Assembly (NCBI GenBank): GCA_003221195.1
Contig: QHQO01000156.1
Span: forward strand, 1 to 37,259
DNA: 37,259 nt
Source: Verrucomicrobiota bacterium
GTDB lineage: Bacteria > Verrucomicrobiota > Verrucomicrobiia > Chthoniobacterales > UBA10450
Direction of reading: 5' to 3'
Position 1 is the first letter of the stretch. Every line of letters starts with the position of its first letter. The notes below the pieces were generated by a model. The model saw nothing but the letters and a program-made list of their open reading frames with translations, had not been told where the DNA came from and searched no databases. Made by a program: the position numbers and the translations under genes. This document shows positions 15,776 through 25,096 of the stretch, piece by piece.

Positions 15776-16309
15776 AATCGACGATAACAATAGGTCAACG
15801 AGCGCGCGCATCATGAGTCCGGCACCGAGGAGGACTCGTGCCGTAACAATGGCGTGCGCTCGCCATTTCCGCGCAGACCTGGTCGCGCCGAAGTTCTCGT
15901 TGCCAGCGTAGCCTGCTAGCAGCCTTTGGCCCTACTTTGCCTTCTTGTTCCCACTAAGTTGACTCTATTGGGATCCGAAAGAGGCAAAGAACCTAGCGGA
16001 GAAAAATCCTTCGCCTGATGCAGAGGTTTTTAATTTAGATATATTTGCAACGACCGCGCGAAATCGGCCAGCTAAGTGTCACCTGATTTTTATGTAAGGC
16101 TTCACCTGACTTGCGCCCTCCTTCCGGGACCTAACTGCCAGGTATTGGCATCTTCCCGCGTCGTTGCAGCAAAGGGCCAGATCAGTATTTCGGAAACTTG
16201 GTTCCGTCATTACCGTAGAAACGAGATAGGAGCTTGGAAGGCGTGTTTCCTTCCCGCGCGGTTGCAAAAAGGCCGCGCGTCAGGAAACACGAGGGGATGA
16301 TAAGTGTTT
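15776..16309. other. intergenic region without a recognisable gene
   Basis: No ORF here looks coding. It holds a weak inverted repeat (CGAGCGCGCGC near 15799 with GCGTGCGCTCG near 15852), an AT-rich patch near 16030-16050 and the strong hairpin at 16242-16291. It appears to be a graveyard region leading into a kelch gene scrap. Confidence 0.5.
16242..16291. repeat. strong 50-bp hairpin
   Basis: CGTGTTTCCT then CGCGCGG on the left pairs with CCGCGCG then AGGAAACACG on the right, interrupted only by a 2-nt mismatch and a short loop. It could be a REP-like element or a terminator without a U tract. Confidence 0.7.
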
Positions 16310-16420
16310 ATGGAATACCTAGTGCGTGCGACCTATGACGCTCTCTTGCACCGGGTGATTCTCTTCGGCGGACAAGACAACAACGGATATTTCAATGATG
16401 CTTGGGAACTCATTCCCTAA
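16310..16420 (+). pseudogene. kelch-repeat gene fragment
   Basis: A 36-codon frame (ATG 16310 to TAA 16420) whose translation contains HRVILFGGQDNNGYFNDAWE, a textbook kelch repeat. A single blade cannot fold as a propeller, and no other blades are found upstream, so it is read as the 3' remnant of a larger secreted kelch protein. Confidence 0.6.
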
Positions 16421-16498
16421 AGCTTCGTCTGCTTCGGATCCGATTGGCGAAATGCTAGCCCAGTTTGCGCTTGGTTAAGCAAGATAATGACTCTATCA

Positions 16499-18562
16499 TC
16501 ACGGCTGCTTTTCCTCGCACAATTTTTGGAAAGCAGGATCGGCGCGCAAGGGGTCCCAGAGCGGATCGAGATTAAGAATAGCCGGCGTGATTGGCGCGGG
16601 GCTATAAATCCAACCACCATAGGGCGTGTGTAACAAGCGCGTGAGAGCTGAGATCGCACGGCTATTCTCGCCAATGATCATCTCGACTAGCGCCAGGTTC
16701 TCTTCGAACCCGGGTCCGGACAGTCGATCTTTGCTACTCGGCACCAGCGTGATTGCACGCTGCGCTTCGTTGAGGGCTGAGCCCTTCTCGTCGAGTATGG
16801 CATAAACCACGGCCAGTGCTGCCGCAACGAAGGCGTTGTCTGGTTGATCCTTGCTCAACGGCTCAAGCGTGTTGCGCGCCTGTTCAGCGGCAGCTTTTGC
16901 TGATGCGGTGTCGCCGGCTACGCGATTGAGCAACGCTAGCCCGCCTTGCTTGATGCCCTTGTCCATCCCGGAAGAAAAATGGAGTCGAGCTTGTCGGAGT
17001 TGCACAAAGCGGATGGCCTCGATTTGATTTCGTTCAAGTCTCAATTGGGCCAGCTTGATCCGAACAGCCACGTCCGAATTCGTTTGTGCGTTTACCTGGG
17101 CCAGTAATTTAGCGGCTTCTGGCAGGTTACCTTCGGCCTGGTAGATACTGGCTTTTAACGCCATTAAAGATAACTCATTAGGAAGGATATCCAGTGCCCG
17201 ATCGTAGAGCTTGAGAGCTGTGGGGAATTGCCGGAGCGCGTCGTAAGTCCATGCCACTTCAGTGAGTAACGCCGTGTTCAGCGGATCGAGAGCGAGGCCC
17301 CGTTCCCAGTAGACAACACTTTCATCCCAAAGTCCCTCGCGTCGGGCAACTGCGCCAAGGGCGTATGAGACCTCGCCGTTATCTGGCAACATTTTGCTGA
17401 CGTGCTCGAAGGTGGTCTTGGCCAGATCGTAATCGCGCTGCACCCAATATTGATAATAACCCACGAAGAGCAAGGTTTCGGGCGAGTTCGGCTGCAATTT
17501 CTGCGCATTTTCTAAGGCTATTTTGGCTGCATCGCGGCGAGCGGCAGTCGTGTCGTTACGGTTAAAGTAAAGAAGCGCATTCGCACCAGAAAGCCGCGCC
17601 CAAGCGATGGCAAACTTCGGGTCAAGCTGCACCGCCCGTTCATAAAGACCGATGGCTTTCAGCAAGGCATCGCTCGAGTAGTTGCTACGTGCTTCAAAAA
17701 CTAACCCGCGCAAATAGGCATCGTAAGCTTCGGGATTGTTTGTGGGCTTGGCAGCCAAGGCTTGCTCCTCACGACCGGTCAGCTTCGCTTGCAACGATTC
17801 TGCGATTCTTTTGGCGATCTCGCTCTCGACGCTAAAGATGTCATTCAACTTTCGATCATAGGTCTCGGCCCAGAGCTGAGAGTCCGTTTGGACATTAACT
17901 AACTGAACATTGACTCGAACCTGATCCGCCGCTTTCTGGACGCTACCCTCAAGAATGTGCGCCACACGGAGCTGCTTCGCGATCTCCGCAAGATTGCCGC
18001 GTTTGCTTTGATACCGTTGTGTGGAATTGCGCGAAATGACTTTCAAATCAGCAATCCTGGCGAGGCGCGTCCGGATTTCCTCTTCAATACCATCTGCAAA
18101 ATAGGCGTTATCTGGATCGCTGCTCAGATTCTCAAACGGCAGCACGGCAACGCTTTTTTCGAGGATTTCTGGCATTGTCGCAGGCGCTGATTGTGAAGCA
18201 GTCACAGCTTTGGGCCACGGATGCCGCAGCCAGTAAGCGCCGATTGCAAGCGCACTGATGATTAAACCCAAAGCAGCGAGCAGCCAGACTCGACGCTTGT
18301 TCGCACCGGAAATGGTCGCGATAGTGGACTCCGGAGCCTTCTTAATCGCGCCTCCTTTTATGTCAAAAGCCCAGGCGAGCACGAGCGCCACTGGGAAACC
18401 GAGCGCAATTGCAGTGATGAGAAGCGGCAAAATCCACTCCGGCGCGTGGTAAGCCGGGATGACCGTCGCGCTAATCTGGACGACGAGCCAGGCAACTACT
18501 GCATAGCCTACCGCGACGCGATAGACCTTCCGTTGTTTCAACTCACGGAAGAAGGAGCTCAT
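16499..18562 (-). CDS. TolB-like/TPR membrane protein
   Basis: 687 residues. The N-terminal head, FFRELKQRKVYRVAVGYAVV followed by PAYHAPEWILPLLITAIALG and AWAFDIKGG, is a common head of bacterial TPR/cyclase-type proteins. It has membrane segments at about 17-33 and 44-65, and a third at about 91-110. A TolB/FlgO-like domain spans about 136-265 (KSVAVLPFENLSSDPDNAYF, VISRNSTQRYQ, HILEGSVQKA). TPR repeats run from about 280 to 680. No catalytic domain is present. It most resembles the protein at 2-1972 (the same SVESEIAK and EAYDAYLRGL segments), less so the kinase fusion at 22250-25096. It is divergent from the YadA/S74 gene. Its role is unknown; a scaffold or sensor at the inner membrane is likely. 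Confidence 0.85.
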   Translation of the reverse strand: MSSFFRELKQRKVYRVAVGYAVVAWLVVQISATVIPAYHAPEWILPLLITAIALGFPVALVLAWAFDIKGGAIKKAPESTIATISGANKRRVWLLAALGLIISALAIGAYWLRHPWPKAVTASQSAPATMPEILEKSVAVLPFENLSSDPDNAYFADGIEEEIRTRLARIADLKVISRNSTQRYQSKRGNLAEIAKQLRVAHILEGSVQKAADQVRVNVQLVNVQTDSQLWAETYDRKLNDIFSVESEIAKRIAESLQAKLTGREEQALAAKPTNNPEAYDAYLRGLVFEARSNYSSDALLKAIGLYERAVQLDPKFAIAWARLSGANALLYFNRNDTTAARRDAAKIALENAQKLQPNSPETLLFVGYYQYWVQRDYDLAKTTFEHVSKMLPDNGEVSYALGAVARREGLWDESVVYWERGLALDPLNTALLTEVAWTYDALRQFPTALKLYDRALDILPNELSLMALKASIYQAEGNLPEAAKLLAQVNAQTNSDVAVRIKLAQLRLERNQIEAIRFVQLRQARLHFSSGMDKGIKQGGLALLNRVAGDTASAKAAAEQARNTLEPLSKDQPDNAFVAAALAVVYAILDEKGSALNEAQRAITLVPSSKDRLSGPGFEENLALVEMIIGENSRAISALTRLLHTPYGGWIYSPAPITPAILNLDPLWDPLRADPAFQKLCEEKQP

Positions 18563-18789
18563 CTAAATCCCCTCGCATACGTAGTGTCCGAGTATGCAAC
18601 GCACGACGTGGGGCCGCAAATGGGGCTACGTCAAATTCTCTACCCGTTCACATTGCGATGTGATTCGCGTTTATGACGCGGCTGACAATTTGATTGAGAT
18701 GCCCGAGTAAAAAGGTCGGGGCAAAGAGTAGTAAGCTTGCGGCGAATTGCCTCGACAAGCTCGCGAGATTTTTCCGGAACTCTCCGGAT

Positions 18790-19803
18790 ATGAAAACAAG
18801 CGTTCCACCAGTTCTAATTTCATTTTCACTTGTCTGCTTTGCTCTTATCCAAAACACACAGGCGTTAAATCTGCCACCGGATGGAGGCTATCCCGATGGC
18901 AACACGGCAGAAGGGCAGGCCGCCCTTTTTAGCCTCACCACCGGCGTTGCGAACACAGCGGTCGGTTGGCTTTCGCTCAACACCCTCGACAGCGGCAAAT
19001 TCAACACGGCGATTGGCGCAGGCACTCTCATCGGTAACACTGCAAACCAAAATACAGCCACTGGCGCTGGTGCGCTCTTCAACACTTTTATCGGCGGCAA
19101 CAATACGGCCAATGGAGCATTTGCGCTTTTTAACAACTTACAAGGTGGCGACAACACGGCCATCGGTATTGGTGCACTCTCTAACAACACTACCGGCAGC
19201 AACAATGTTGCATTGGGCAGCGGCGCCGGCGCCAGTGCGACAACCGGTTCAAATAACGTCTATGTTGGCGCAGGGATGCAGGGTGTGGCTGGCGAAAGCG
19301 ACGCCTGTTACGTCAAGAGCATCTTTGGCCAGACTTCTGCCACCGGAATCCCGGTCCTCATTAACTCAAACAACAAGTTGGGAACCACCATGTCCTCAAA
19401 GCGCTTTAAGAAAGAGATCAGACCGATGGACAAAGCGAGCGACTCACTCCTGGCGCTAAAGCCAGTCACCTTCCGTTACAAGGAAGAAATTGATCCGACA
19501 GGCACTACGCAGTTCGGACTTGTGGCCGAACAGGTAGAAAAGGTGCATCCCGACCTGGTAGTGCGCGACGCGGAAAGAAAACCCTACAGCGTGCGCTACG
19601 ACCAGGTGAACGCGATGTTGCTCAATGAATGCCTCAAAGCGCACAGCAAAATGGAGGAACAGGAAGCGACCATCGACCACCTAAAGCAGGAGTTGCAAGC
19701 GACGGCCGCGCATCAGCAAAAGCAGATTAAAGCACTTACTGCGGGCCTGCAGAAATTGAGCGCAGAGCTTGAACAACGAAGCCCGCACCGCAAACGGTTC
19801 TAA
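18790..19803 (+). CDS. secreted YadA-head-like protein with S74 endosialidase chaperone domain
   Basis: 337 residues from ATG 18790. A signal peptide comes first. Then about ten degenerate YadA-head-like repeats (NTAIGAGTLIGNTANQNTAT, NNTANGAFALFNN, NNVALGSGAGA) form a left-handed beta roll. A C-terminal intramolecular chaperone (peptidase S74-like) begins MSSKRFKKEIRPMDKASDSL and has LKPVTFRYK and QFGLVAEQVEKVHPDLV. A coiled coil (about 285-325) ends the chain. In phage tailspikes the S74 domain drives trimerisation and then cuts itself off at a conserved serine; Ser202 or Ser203 is the candidate here. A trimeric surface fibre is inferred. A start at 18694 would place polar residues ahead of the signal peptide. 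Two decayed copies lie at 21079-21279 and 21361-21969. Confidence 0.82.
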   Translation: MKTSVPPVLISFSLVCFALIQNTQALNLPPDGGYPDGNTAEGQAALFSLTTGVANTAVGWLSLNTLDSGKFNTAIGAGTLIGNTANQNTATGAGALFNTFIGGNNTANGAFALFNNLQGGDNTAIGIGALSNNTTGSNNVALGSGAGASATTGSNNVYVGAGMQGVAGESDACYVKSIFGQTSATGIPVLINSNNKLGTTMSSKRFKKEIRPMDKASDSLLALKPVTFRYKEEIDPTGTTQFGLVAEQVEKVHPDLVVRDAERKPYSVRYDQVNAMLLNECLKAHSKMEEQEATIDHLKQELQATAAHQQKQIKALTAGLQKLSAELEQRSPHRKRF

Positions 19804-19842
19804 ACAACACTAAAGCAGCTAGGTCGCTGCGCTTTGGTTGTT
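19803..19842. terminator. bidirectional hairpin between convergent genes
   Basis: AACAACACTAAAGCAGC pairs with GCTGCGCTTTGGTTGTT with a few bulges around TAGGTC. It directly follows the YadA/S74 stop and faces the VCBS protein gene. There is no clear U tract, so termination is inferred from position. Confidence 0.4.
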
Positions 19843-19881
19843 CAGCTCTAACTTCATTACATCAAGCAGGCAAAGCCGGTT

Positions 19882-20904
19882 TCACGGTCCGACCAAGCTC
19901 CAACCGGCTGGAAGGGATGGGCCTAATGCCGCACTAACGAAAATGTTGTTAAAAAGATACCAGATAGCTGTCTGACGAGTGGCCGGATTATAAACGACAT
20001 AGTCCGGATGCCCGTCCCCGTTGAAGTCGGCGGTAGCCACTAACGCCCACCCACTGGGGATGGTCGGACCAAACGCGCCTCTGATGAATGTCGATCCTGA
20101 TAGGTACCAAATCGCTGTTTGGTGATTACTGACATTGAACAACACATAATCTCTATGGCCGTTGCCATCAAAATCTGCTACACCCACCAGGCTCCAGTTG
20201 ACCGGAAGAGTTGGCCCGAAGGCGCCACGAACATAAAGGTTGTTATTCAGATACCAGATCGCCGTTTGGTTACTGGTCGAATTGAACAGTACATAATCCG
20301 GAAAACCGTCGCCGTTAAAGTCGGCTGTTTGCCTCAATTCCCAGCCATCAGGAAGGGTTGACCCAAACGCGGTTGAGACGCGCGTTGGCCCTGACATATA
20401 CCAAATCGCTGTTTGATCGGTGCCGGGATTGAACAGTGCGTAATCCGGATGCGCGTTTCGATTGAAATCCGCGACACCATCCAGGCTCCAGCCGGCTCTA
20501 ATGCTTGGCCCGAGAGCGCCGGTGATAAAAACATTATTGTTGAGATACCATATCGCTGTTTGAAGGGTGCTGCCGTTTCGAAGCACGTAGTCCGGGTGAC
20601 CGTCACTGTTAAAATCACCCAGGGTAGCCCAGGTCTCTGTCAGCACGTCGTCACCGATACCCGCCGCAGCTTCACTTGGGTCTGCAGGCTGGGGCGCGGT
20701 TTGCAAGTCCGTCTGTGTTTGTTCTGTTGTCCCACCGGGTTGCAGCGCGTTGCTGGAAACCGTGTTTTGCTCCGGCAAATTCATGTTACTGGCGAGCGCA
20801 GAGAGTCCGAGTGCAACGCTACTCGCGAAAATGATTGAACCCGCTCTCAAAAAGCCCGGCCGTTGCATGCGTTTGCCTGTTATCGAACTTGTCTTTCTGA
20901 TCAT
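19882..20904 (-). CDS. FG-GAP/VCBS repeat secreted protein
   Basis: 340 residues from the ATG at 20904, which has GAAGGGG about 9 nt upstream; a longer reading from 20991 lacks this. A twin-basic-looking N-terminus and hydrophobic stretch (GSIIFASSVALGLSALA) form the signal or anchor, followed by a low-complexity linker. Five repeats of about 47 residues follow, each with a calcium-site-like ADFNGDGHPDYVLFN and a QTAIWYLNNN strand, ending at the start of a sixth (GWSLVGP). These repeats build FG-GAP-type propellers. The fifth repeat unit is followed directly by the stop, so the blade set may be incomplete. It lies between an intact YadA/S74 gene and its decayed copies. Surface or matrix role inferred. 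Confidence 0.82.
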   Translation of the reverse strand: MIRKTSSITGKRMQRPGFLRAGSIIFASSVALGLSALASNMNLPEQNTVSSNALQPGGTTEQTQTDLQTAPQPADPSEAAAGIGDDVLTETWATLGDFNSDGHPDYVLRNGSTLQTAIWYLNNNVFITGALGPSIRAGWSLDGVADFNRNAHPDYALFNPGTDQTAIWYMSGPTRVSTAFGSTLPDGWELRQTADFNGDGFPDYVLFNSTSNQTAIWYLNNNLYVRGAFGPTLPVNWSLVGVADFDGNGHRDYVLFNVSNHQTAIWYLSGSTFIRGAFGPTIPSGWALVATADFNGDGHPDYVVYNPATRQTAIWYLFNNIFVSAALGPSLPAGWSLVGP

Positions 20905-21078
20905 AATTTTAACCCCTTCAACACATGAGGTTCGCATCAGCGTCGATCGCTGCTCGTATTGATTTTCGGCGAAATACGCCGACGGGCTCACAATGCCAAA
21001 TGTTCGTACAATGTCGTCGTGTCGCCGCTCCGGCCGAAGCTTGGAGCAAATTTCGAATCCCCAAACCGTTCTTTATTC

Positions 21079-21279
21079 GCAGGTGTTGGTGCGCTATCCA
21101 ACAATACCGAAAGCGATGATAACAGAGCCATCGGTGCTGACGCCCTGTTTTTCAACATCAGCGGCGACAACAATGCAGCGTTGGGACGTTCGGCCGGTGT
21201 GAGCACGCAGTTCGCCGTAGCAGCGAGTCCGTCCGGTGACAGAATTGAAATGGGCAAGAGTGCACACAAACGGCCTTGA
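21079..21279 (+). pseudogene. fragment of YadA-head-like/S74 gene
   Basis: The frame reads GVGALSNNTESDDNRAIGAD and then ISGDNNAALGRSAG, matching the head repeats of the gene at 18790-19803, and ends EMGKSAHKRP, like the tail of the copy at 21361-21969. It has no signal peptide and no chaperone domain. It is a deletion remnant of a third copy. Confidence 0.65.
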
Positions 21280-21360
21280 ATAGTCAGTAAAAGCAGCCGC
21301 GTCCCTGCGCCATTTGAGCGGCTCAACAAACTGGCAAAATTTCTTCGAAATTCCTCGGAT

Positions 21361-21969
21361 AGGAAACCAAGCATTCCATCAACTCTAATTACAATTGCAC
21401 TCGTCTGCTTTGGGCTCTTACCAAACAGGCAGGCGATAAGTCCGCCCCGGATGGAGGCCACGCTGGAGGCAACACAGCGGAGGGACAGAATGCGCTCATC
21501 AGACTTACGAGCGGCACCTACAACACTGCAGTTGGTGTGTTTTCGCTGGAAAGTTTAACAGGTGGCAACTTCAACACGGCCATTGGCGCTGGGACCCTTT
21601 TTGCCAATACCGCAGACAGCAATACTGCCACGGGCGCCGGGGCGCTTTTAAGCAACACCACTGGCGTGAACAACACGGCCACTGGTGAAAGTGCGCTCTT
21701 TTCTAACACCACTGGCTCCAGCAATACAGCTAACGGTGTTTCCGCGCTCCAAACCAACACCGCCGGCGGGAGCAACTGTTGTTCACGTTCGCACCAAAGC
21801 TGCCGATACAGACGATTTTCTCAAAGCACACCGCCAAATTGAGGAGCAAGGAACGATGATTGCACAGCAGCAAAAACAAATTGAAGCGCTCACCGCGGGC
21901 TTGCAAAATGTGAGCGCACAGCTCGAAATGGGAAAGACTGCCCCGCAAACAGTCCTCAACAATGAGTGA
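21361..21969 (+). pseudogene. decayed second copy of YadA-head/S74 gene
   Basis: It aligns with 18790-19803 from the start. The ATG has become AGG, the signal region (TLITIALVCFGLLPN) is followed by a frameshift at the PPDGG segment, then head repeats continue in another frame (GGNFNTAIGAGTLFANTADS, NNTATGESALFSNT). The whole chaperone domain is missing, and a third frame gives the coiled-coil tail (QQQKQIEALTAGLQNVSAQL). The upstream 20 bp also resemble those of the intact gene, so it began as a tandem duplicate. Confidence 0.8.
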
Positions 21970-22091
21970 ACCAGCCGGGGTGCCCCGACAACTCTTCAAA
22001 TTCGATGGGTAAAAGCCGTGCCATTTCCGCCGCATTAAGAATTCGCACCCGGCGCGGCAGTGCCAGGTTCTAGATGGAAGAAATAATTTGT

Positions 22092-22120
22092 GTCAATAGT
22101 GAGGACCGACCCCTATTGAC
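22092..22120. repeat. short inverted repeat
   Basis: GTCAATAG (22092-22099) and CTATTGAC (22113-22120) are perfect 8-bp inverted arms around TGAGGACCGACCC. It could be a transposon end or operator. Apart from this, the 280-bp gap from 21970 to 22249 shows nothing I can name. Confidence 0.4.
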
Positions 22121-22249
22121 TATGAGGAGTGGCTATAGCTTGGTCAGGATACTACGGGCAACATAATTTAAGACCATGAGCAGCCGGCGACTTCGAAAAC
22201 TAGTAACGTTCACTTTTTCTCATCGTGCCCGGCATGTCGTTGGTGCTGT

Positions 22250-25096
22250 TTATTTTGGCGCGAGCGAGTCGACGATTTTTTCGAAGCACGGATCTTTCCG
22301 CAGTGGATCCCAAAACGGCAGTAGTTTCAGTTGGCCATAGCTGACAGTGCTCGGGGAACGGACGGCGATTGCAAGCTGTTCGCACGCGAGATTTTTCTCG
22401 CCAACCCATGCAGCGATCATTGCCAAATACTTGATCATAAGTGGACCGTTGATTGCATCTTTCTCCACTGGAAGAAGCTCGACCGCGCGTCGTCCTTCGC
22501 GTAGCGCTTCTTCTTTGCGACCGAGGCCGGCATCGATCAAACCAAGCACGCACAGCGGCGGGCCGTAATTTGGTTGAGCCTCAACCGCTTTCTCCTGCTC
22601 CACGCGTGCAAGGGTGAATGCCGCTCGCGCCGATTCGTGATCATTCGTCATGCGAGCAATAACGCCCTCCATTAGCGGGCGATTTGAGTGAACTGCATAG
22701 TCGGTCAAAGGAATTTCACCGAACGCGTTTAAGGCATCTGTTGCCGCAGCAACGTCGCGCTCGGCCAGCGCACAACTCAACCAATCATTAGCGATGTTCG
22801 GCAAGGCAGCGGGATTCCTCACCCGAATTGAATCGATTGTTTGATGCAGGGATCGCGTATCGGCTTTCCAGTGAAATTCCACGGCTGCGCGGGCTACTTT
22901 CGTATCCACATCGTCCGGCGCGATGGATAGCGCGCGATCTAACACGGATTTTTCTTCATCGTAGCGCCGGAGAACTCCATAACTGATCGCAGTCTGCTGG
23001 AGCGTAAAAAAGTCGCGCGGGTCGAGATCAATCGCACGCTCCAGGTTCCGCGTCGATTCTTCCCAACGCCCCTGACGCCTCTCGATATAACCCTTCAAGG
23101 CAAATAGGCGGGGAGAATTGGGCAGGGTCTCGCTCGCCGCGGCGAGTTCAGCCAAAGCTCCTTCATAATCGAGGTATCCTCTATAAAGATTTTCTGCGCG
23201 TGCCAGGTGTGTATCTCCAGCGTCAGGCCGGAGGCGAAACGCCGCCTGGATCGCAGTTTCCGCTAGCGCCAGCCGTGCAGGGCTATGGTCGAAGCCAAAA
23301 AAGTAAAGTAGGTCATGAGTGTAGGCTAGCTGGCAATAGGCTTGGAAAAAGGAAGGATCACGGACGACAGCCTGACTCAGCAGATCGGCGGCTTGGAGCA
23401 GGTCTTCCCTAGCCCTGCTGCTAAATAGGGTCAAAAGAAGGTCTCTCGCCCGCAGGTAAAAATCGTAGGCCACAAAATCCGAGGTCGGTGGTTCTTCAAT
23501 GGCGGCTTTCTCGACAGCCGAGACCTTGGCTTCAAGGTGAGCTGCGACTTCTTTTGCAATCTCGCTTTGGGTTAGAAACACGTTAGCTAAATCCTGATCG
23601 TATTCTTCCGCCCAAACTTGATTGTCGGTGCGAGTATCTATTAACTGGGCCTTCAAATAAATCCTGCCCGCCTCCCAGCGGACGCTTCCCCTTAGCACAT
23701 GAGAGACGTTCAGTGCCCGCCCGATTTGCCGGGTGTTACGTGCGCCACGATATGCCATGACGCTGGCGCGGCTAATTACTCTGAGCTCGGCCACCCGGCC
23801 TAGCTTGGTCAAGATGCCGTCTTGGATAACATCGGCCAAAAAAGCGCTCTCCTTGGTTTGGCTCAGATTTTCAAAGGGCAGTACCGCTATTACAATATTC
23901 GCTGGGCGGCGAAGCAACCCATTTTCCCAAGTCATTATCCCGATGACTATTCCGAAAGCCAACAACAGCACAGCCATTCCCGCAACAGCCGGATTGCGGC
24001 GCGACCAACGGCTTATGCGCACTGGAATCGAAACCGATCGTGCGATGATGGGGCGATCTGCCAGCCAGCGTTCAAGGTCTTCGGCCAGGTCCCCGGCCGA
24101 GCAATAACGCGCGTTCGGTTCGCGCTCCAGACATTTTGCGCAAATGATTTCCAGATCGCGGTCGAGCGCTGGCGCGAGAGAGCGCAGTTTTGGCGCCGGC
24201 TTTTCGGCAGCTTGTTGGATAACAGCGAGCGCGTTGTCACCCAGGAAAGGTGGCCGGCCCGTCAAAAGATCGAACAAAATTGCCCCGAGGCTGTAAACAT
24301 CTGTGCTCGGCCTCAAACCCTGTGTTGAGCCCTCGGCTTGTTCGGGTGCAACATAACCCGGTGTGCCAAAAATCGTCAGGGTACGGGTAAGATCGCTCGC
24401 CGTATCGAGCCATTTGGCCAATCCGAAATCGCTCACCAGTGGTTCGCCACGCCCATCAAGCAAAATGTTTCCCGGTTTTAGATCACGATGAAGAATTCCT
24501 TGAGCGTGCGCGTACTGGACAGCGCGCGCGACCTTCGCCATCAGCTCCACGCTGCGGAATGGTTCGCTGCGTAAATAAGGTGCGGCATCGCGCAAGCTGC
24601 CACCTGCGGCGAATTTCATACTGAAGAACGGGAGCCCGTCCTCATCCTCACCAACTTCGTAAATAGGGAGGATGTTCGGATGATCCAGGCTCGCCGCGGC
24701 TAGTGCTTCGCGCCGAAAGCGAATCAGCGTTTCCCGCGAATCCTCGTACCCTAAAATCCGTTTCAACGCGACGATACGCCGCGAATGCCGTTGGCGGGCG
24801 CGATAAATAACTCCCATGCCGCCATGCCCGATCTGGTCGAGCATTTGATAATTGCCAATACGCCGATCGGGATCGCGCACATCGATCTCAGCGAGCACAT
24901 CTTCCAGCGTTTCATTATTGGAAGTATCGGCTCCAAAACCTCGATGGAGCAGACAATTCAGACAAAGGCCGCGTCCAACGCGTGATCTTGATCCACATTC
25001 TGCGCACGGGATCGGCTCCGCTCGGAGCGGTGCCCAAACAGGCGTGCCTGCGGGGTTCATGGTGACGTCGAAAAAGTTAAAACGGACGCGATGCAT
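22250..25096 (-). CDS. Ser/Thr protein kinase fused to TolB-like and TPR domains
   Basis: 948 residues. A zinc-ribbon-like tip (Cys31, Cys34, Cys45, Cys48) leads into a Hanks-type kinase (about 80-345): glycine loop IGHGGMGVIYRA, Lys112 in VALKRIL, catalytic HRDLKPGN (Asp205), DFG at 223-225 and GTPGYVAPEQ. All catalytic residues are present. A single membrane segment at about 371-389 separates it from a TolB/FlgO-like domain (IAVLPFENLSQTKESAFLAD onward) and TPR repeats (about 560-940) outside. The architecture suggests a receptor kinase whose outer TPR/TolB part senses a partner. An alternative start at Met13 (25060) would remove a short leader before the zinc ribbon; neither has an obvious ribosome site. 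It stands alone on its strand. Confidence 0.9.
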   Translation of the reverse strand: MHRVRFNFFDVTMNPAGTPVWAPLRAEPIPCAECGSRSRVGRGLCLNCLLHRGFGADTSNNETLEDVLAEIDVRDPDRRIGNYQMLDQIGHGGMGVIYRARQRHSRRIVALKRILGYEDSRETLIRFRREALAAASLDHPNILPIYEVGEDEDGLPFFSMKFAAGGSLRDAAPYLRSEPFRSVELMAKVARAVQYAHAQGILHRDLKPGNILLDGRGEPLVSDFGLAKWLDTASDLTRTLTIFGTPGYVAPEQAEGSTQGLRPSTDVYSLGAILFDLLTGRPPFLGDNALAVIQQAAEKPAPKLRSLAPALDRDLEIICAKCLEREPNARYCSAGDLAEDLERWLADRPIIARSVSIPVRISRWSRRNPAVAGMAVLLLAFGIVIGIMTWENGLLRRPANIVIAVLPFENLSQTKESAFLADVIQDGILTKLGRVAELRVISRASVMAYRGARNTRQIGRALNVSHVLRGSVRWEAGRIYLKAQLIDTRTDNQVWAEEYDQDLANVFLTQSEIAKEVAAHLEAKVSAVEKAAIEEPPTSDFVAYDFYLRARDLLLTLFSSRAREDLLQAADLLSQAVVRDPSFFQAYCQLAYTHDLLYFFGFDHSPARLALAETAIQAAFRLRPDAGDTHLARAENLYRGYLDYEGALAELAAASETLPNSPRLFALKGYIERRQGRWEESTRNLERAIDLDPRDFFTLQQTAISYGVLRRYDEEKSVLDRALSIAPDDVDTKVARAAVEFHWKADTRSLHQTIDSIRVRNPAALPNIANDWLSCALAERDVAAATDALNAFGEIPLTDYAVHSNRPLMEGVIARMTNDHESARAAFTLARVEQEKAVEAQPNYGPPLCVLGLIDAGLGRKEEALREGRRAVELLPVEKDAINGPLMIKYLAMIAAWVGEKNLACEQLAIAVRSPSTVSYGQLKLLPFWDPLRKDPCFEKIVDSLAPK

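Noticed and set aside
19882-20904. CRISPR-like array
   Set aside because: The regular DNA repeats encode VCBS protein repeats in frame; repeats are imperfect and long, with no spacers. No CRISPR array was seen anywhere in the window.
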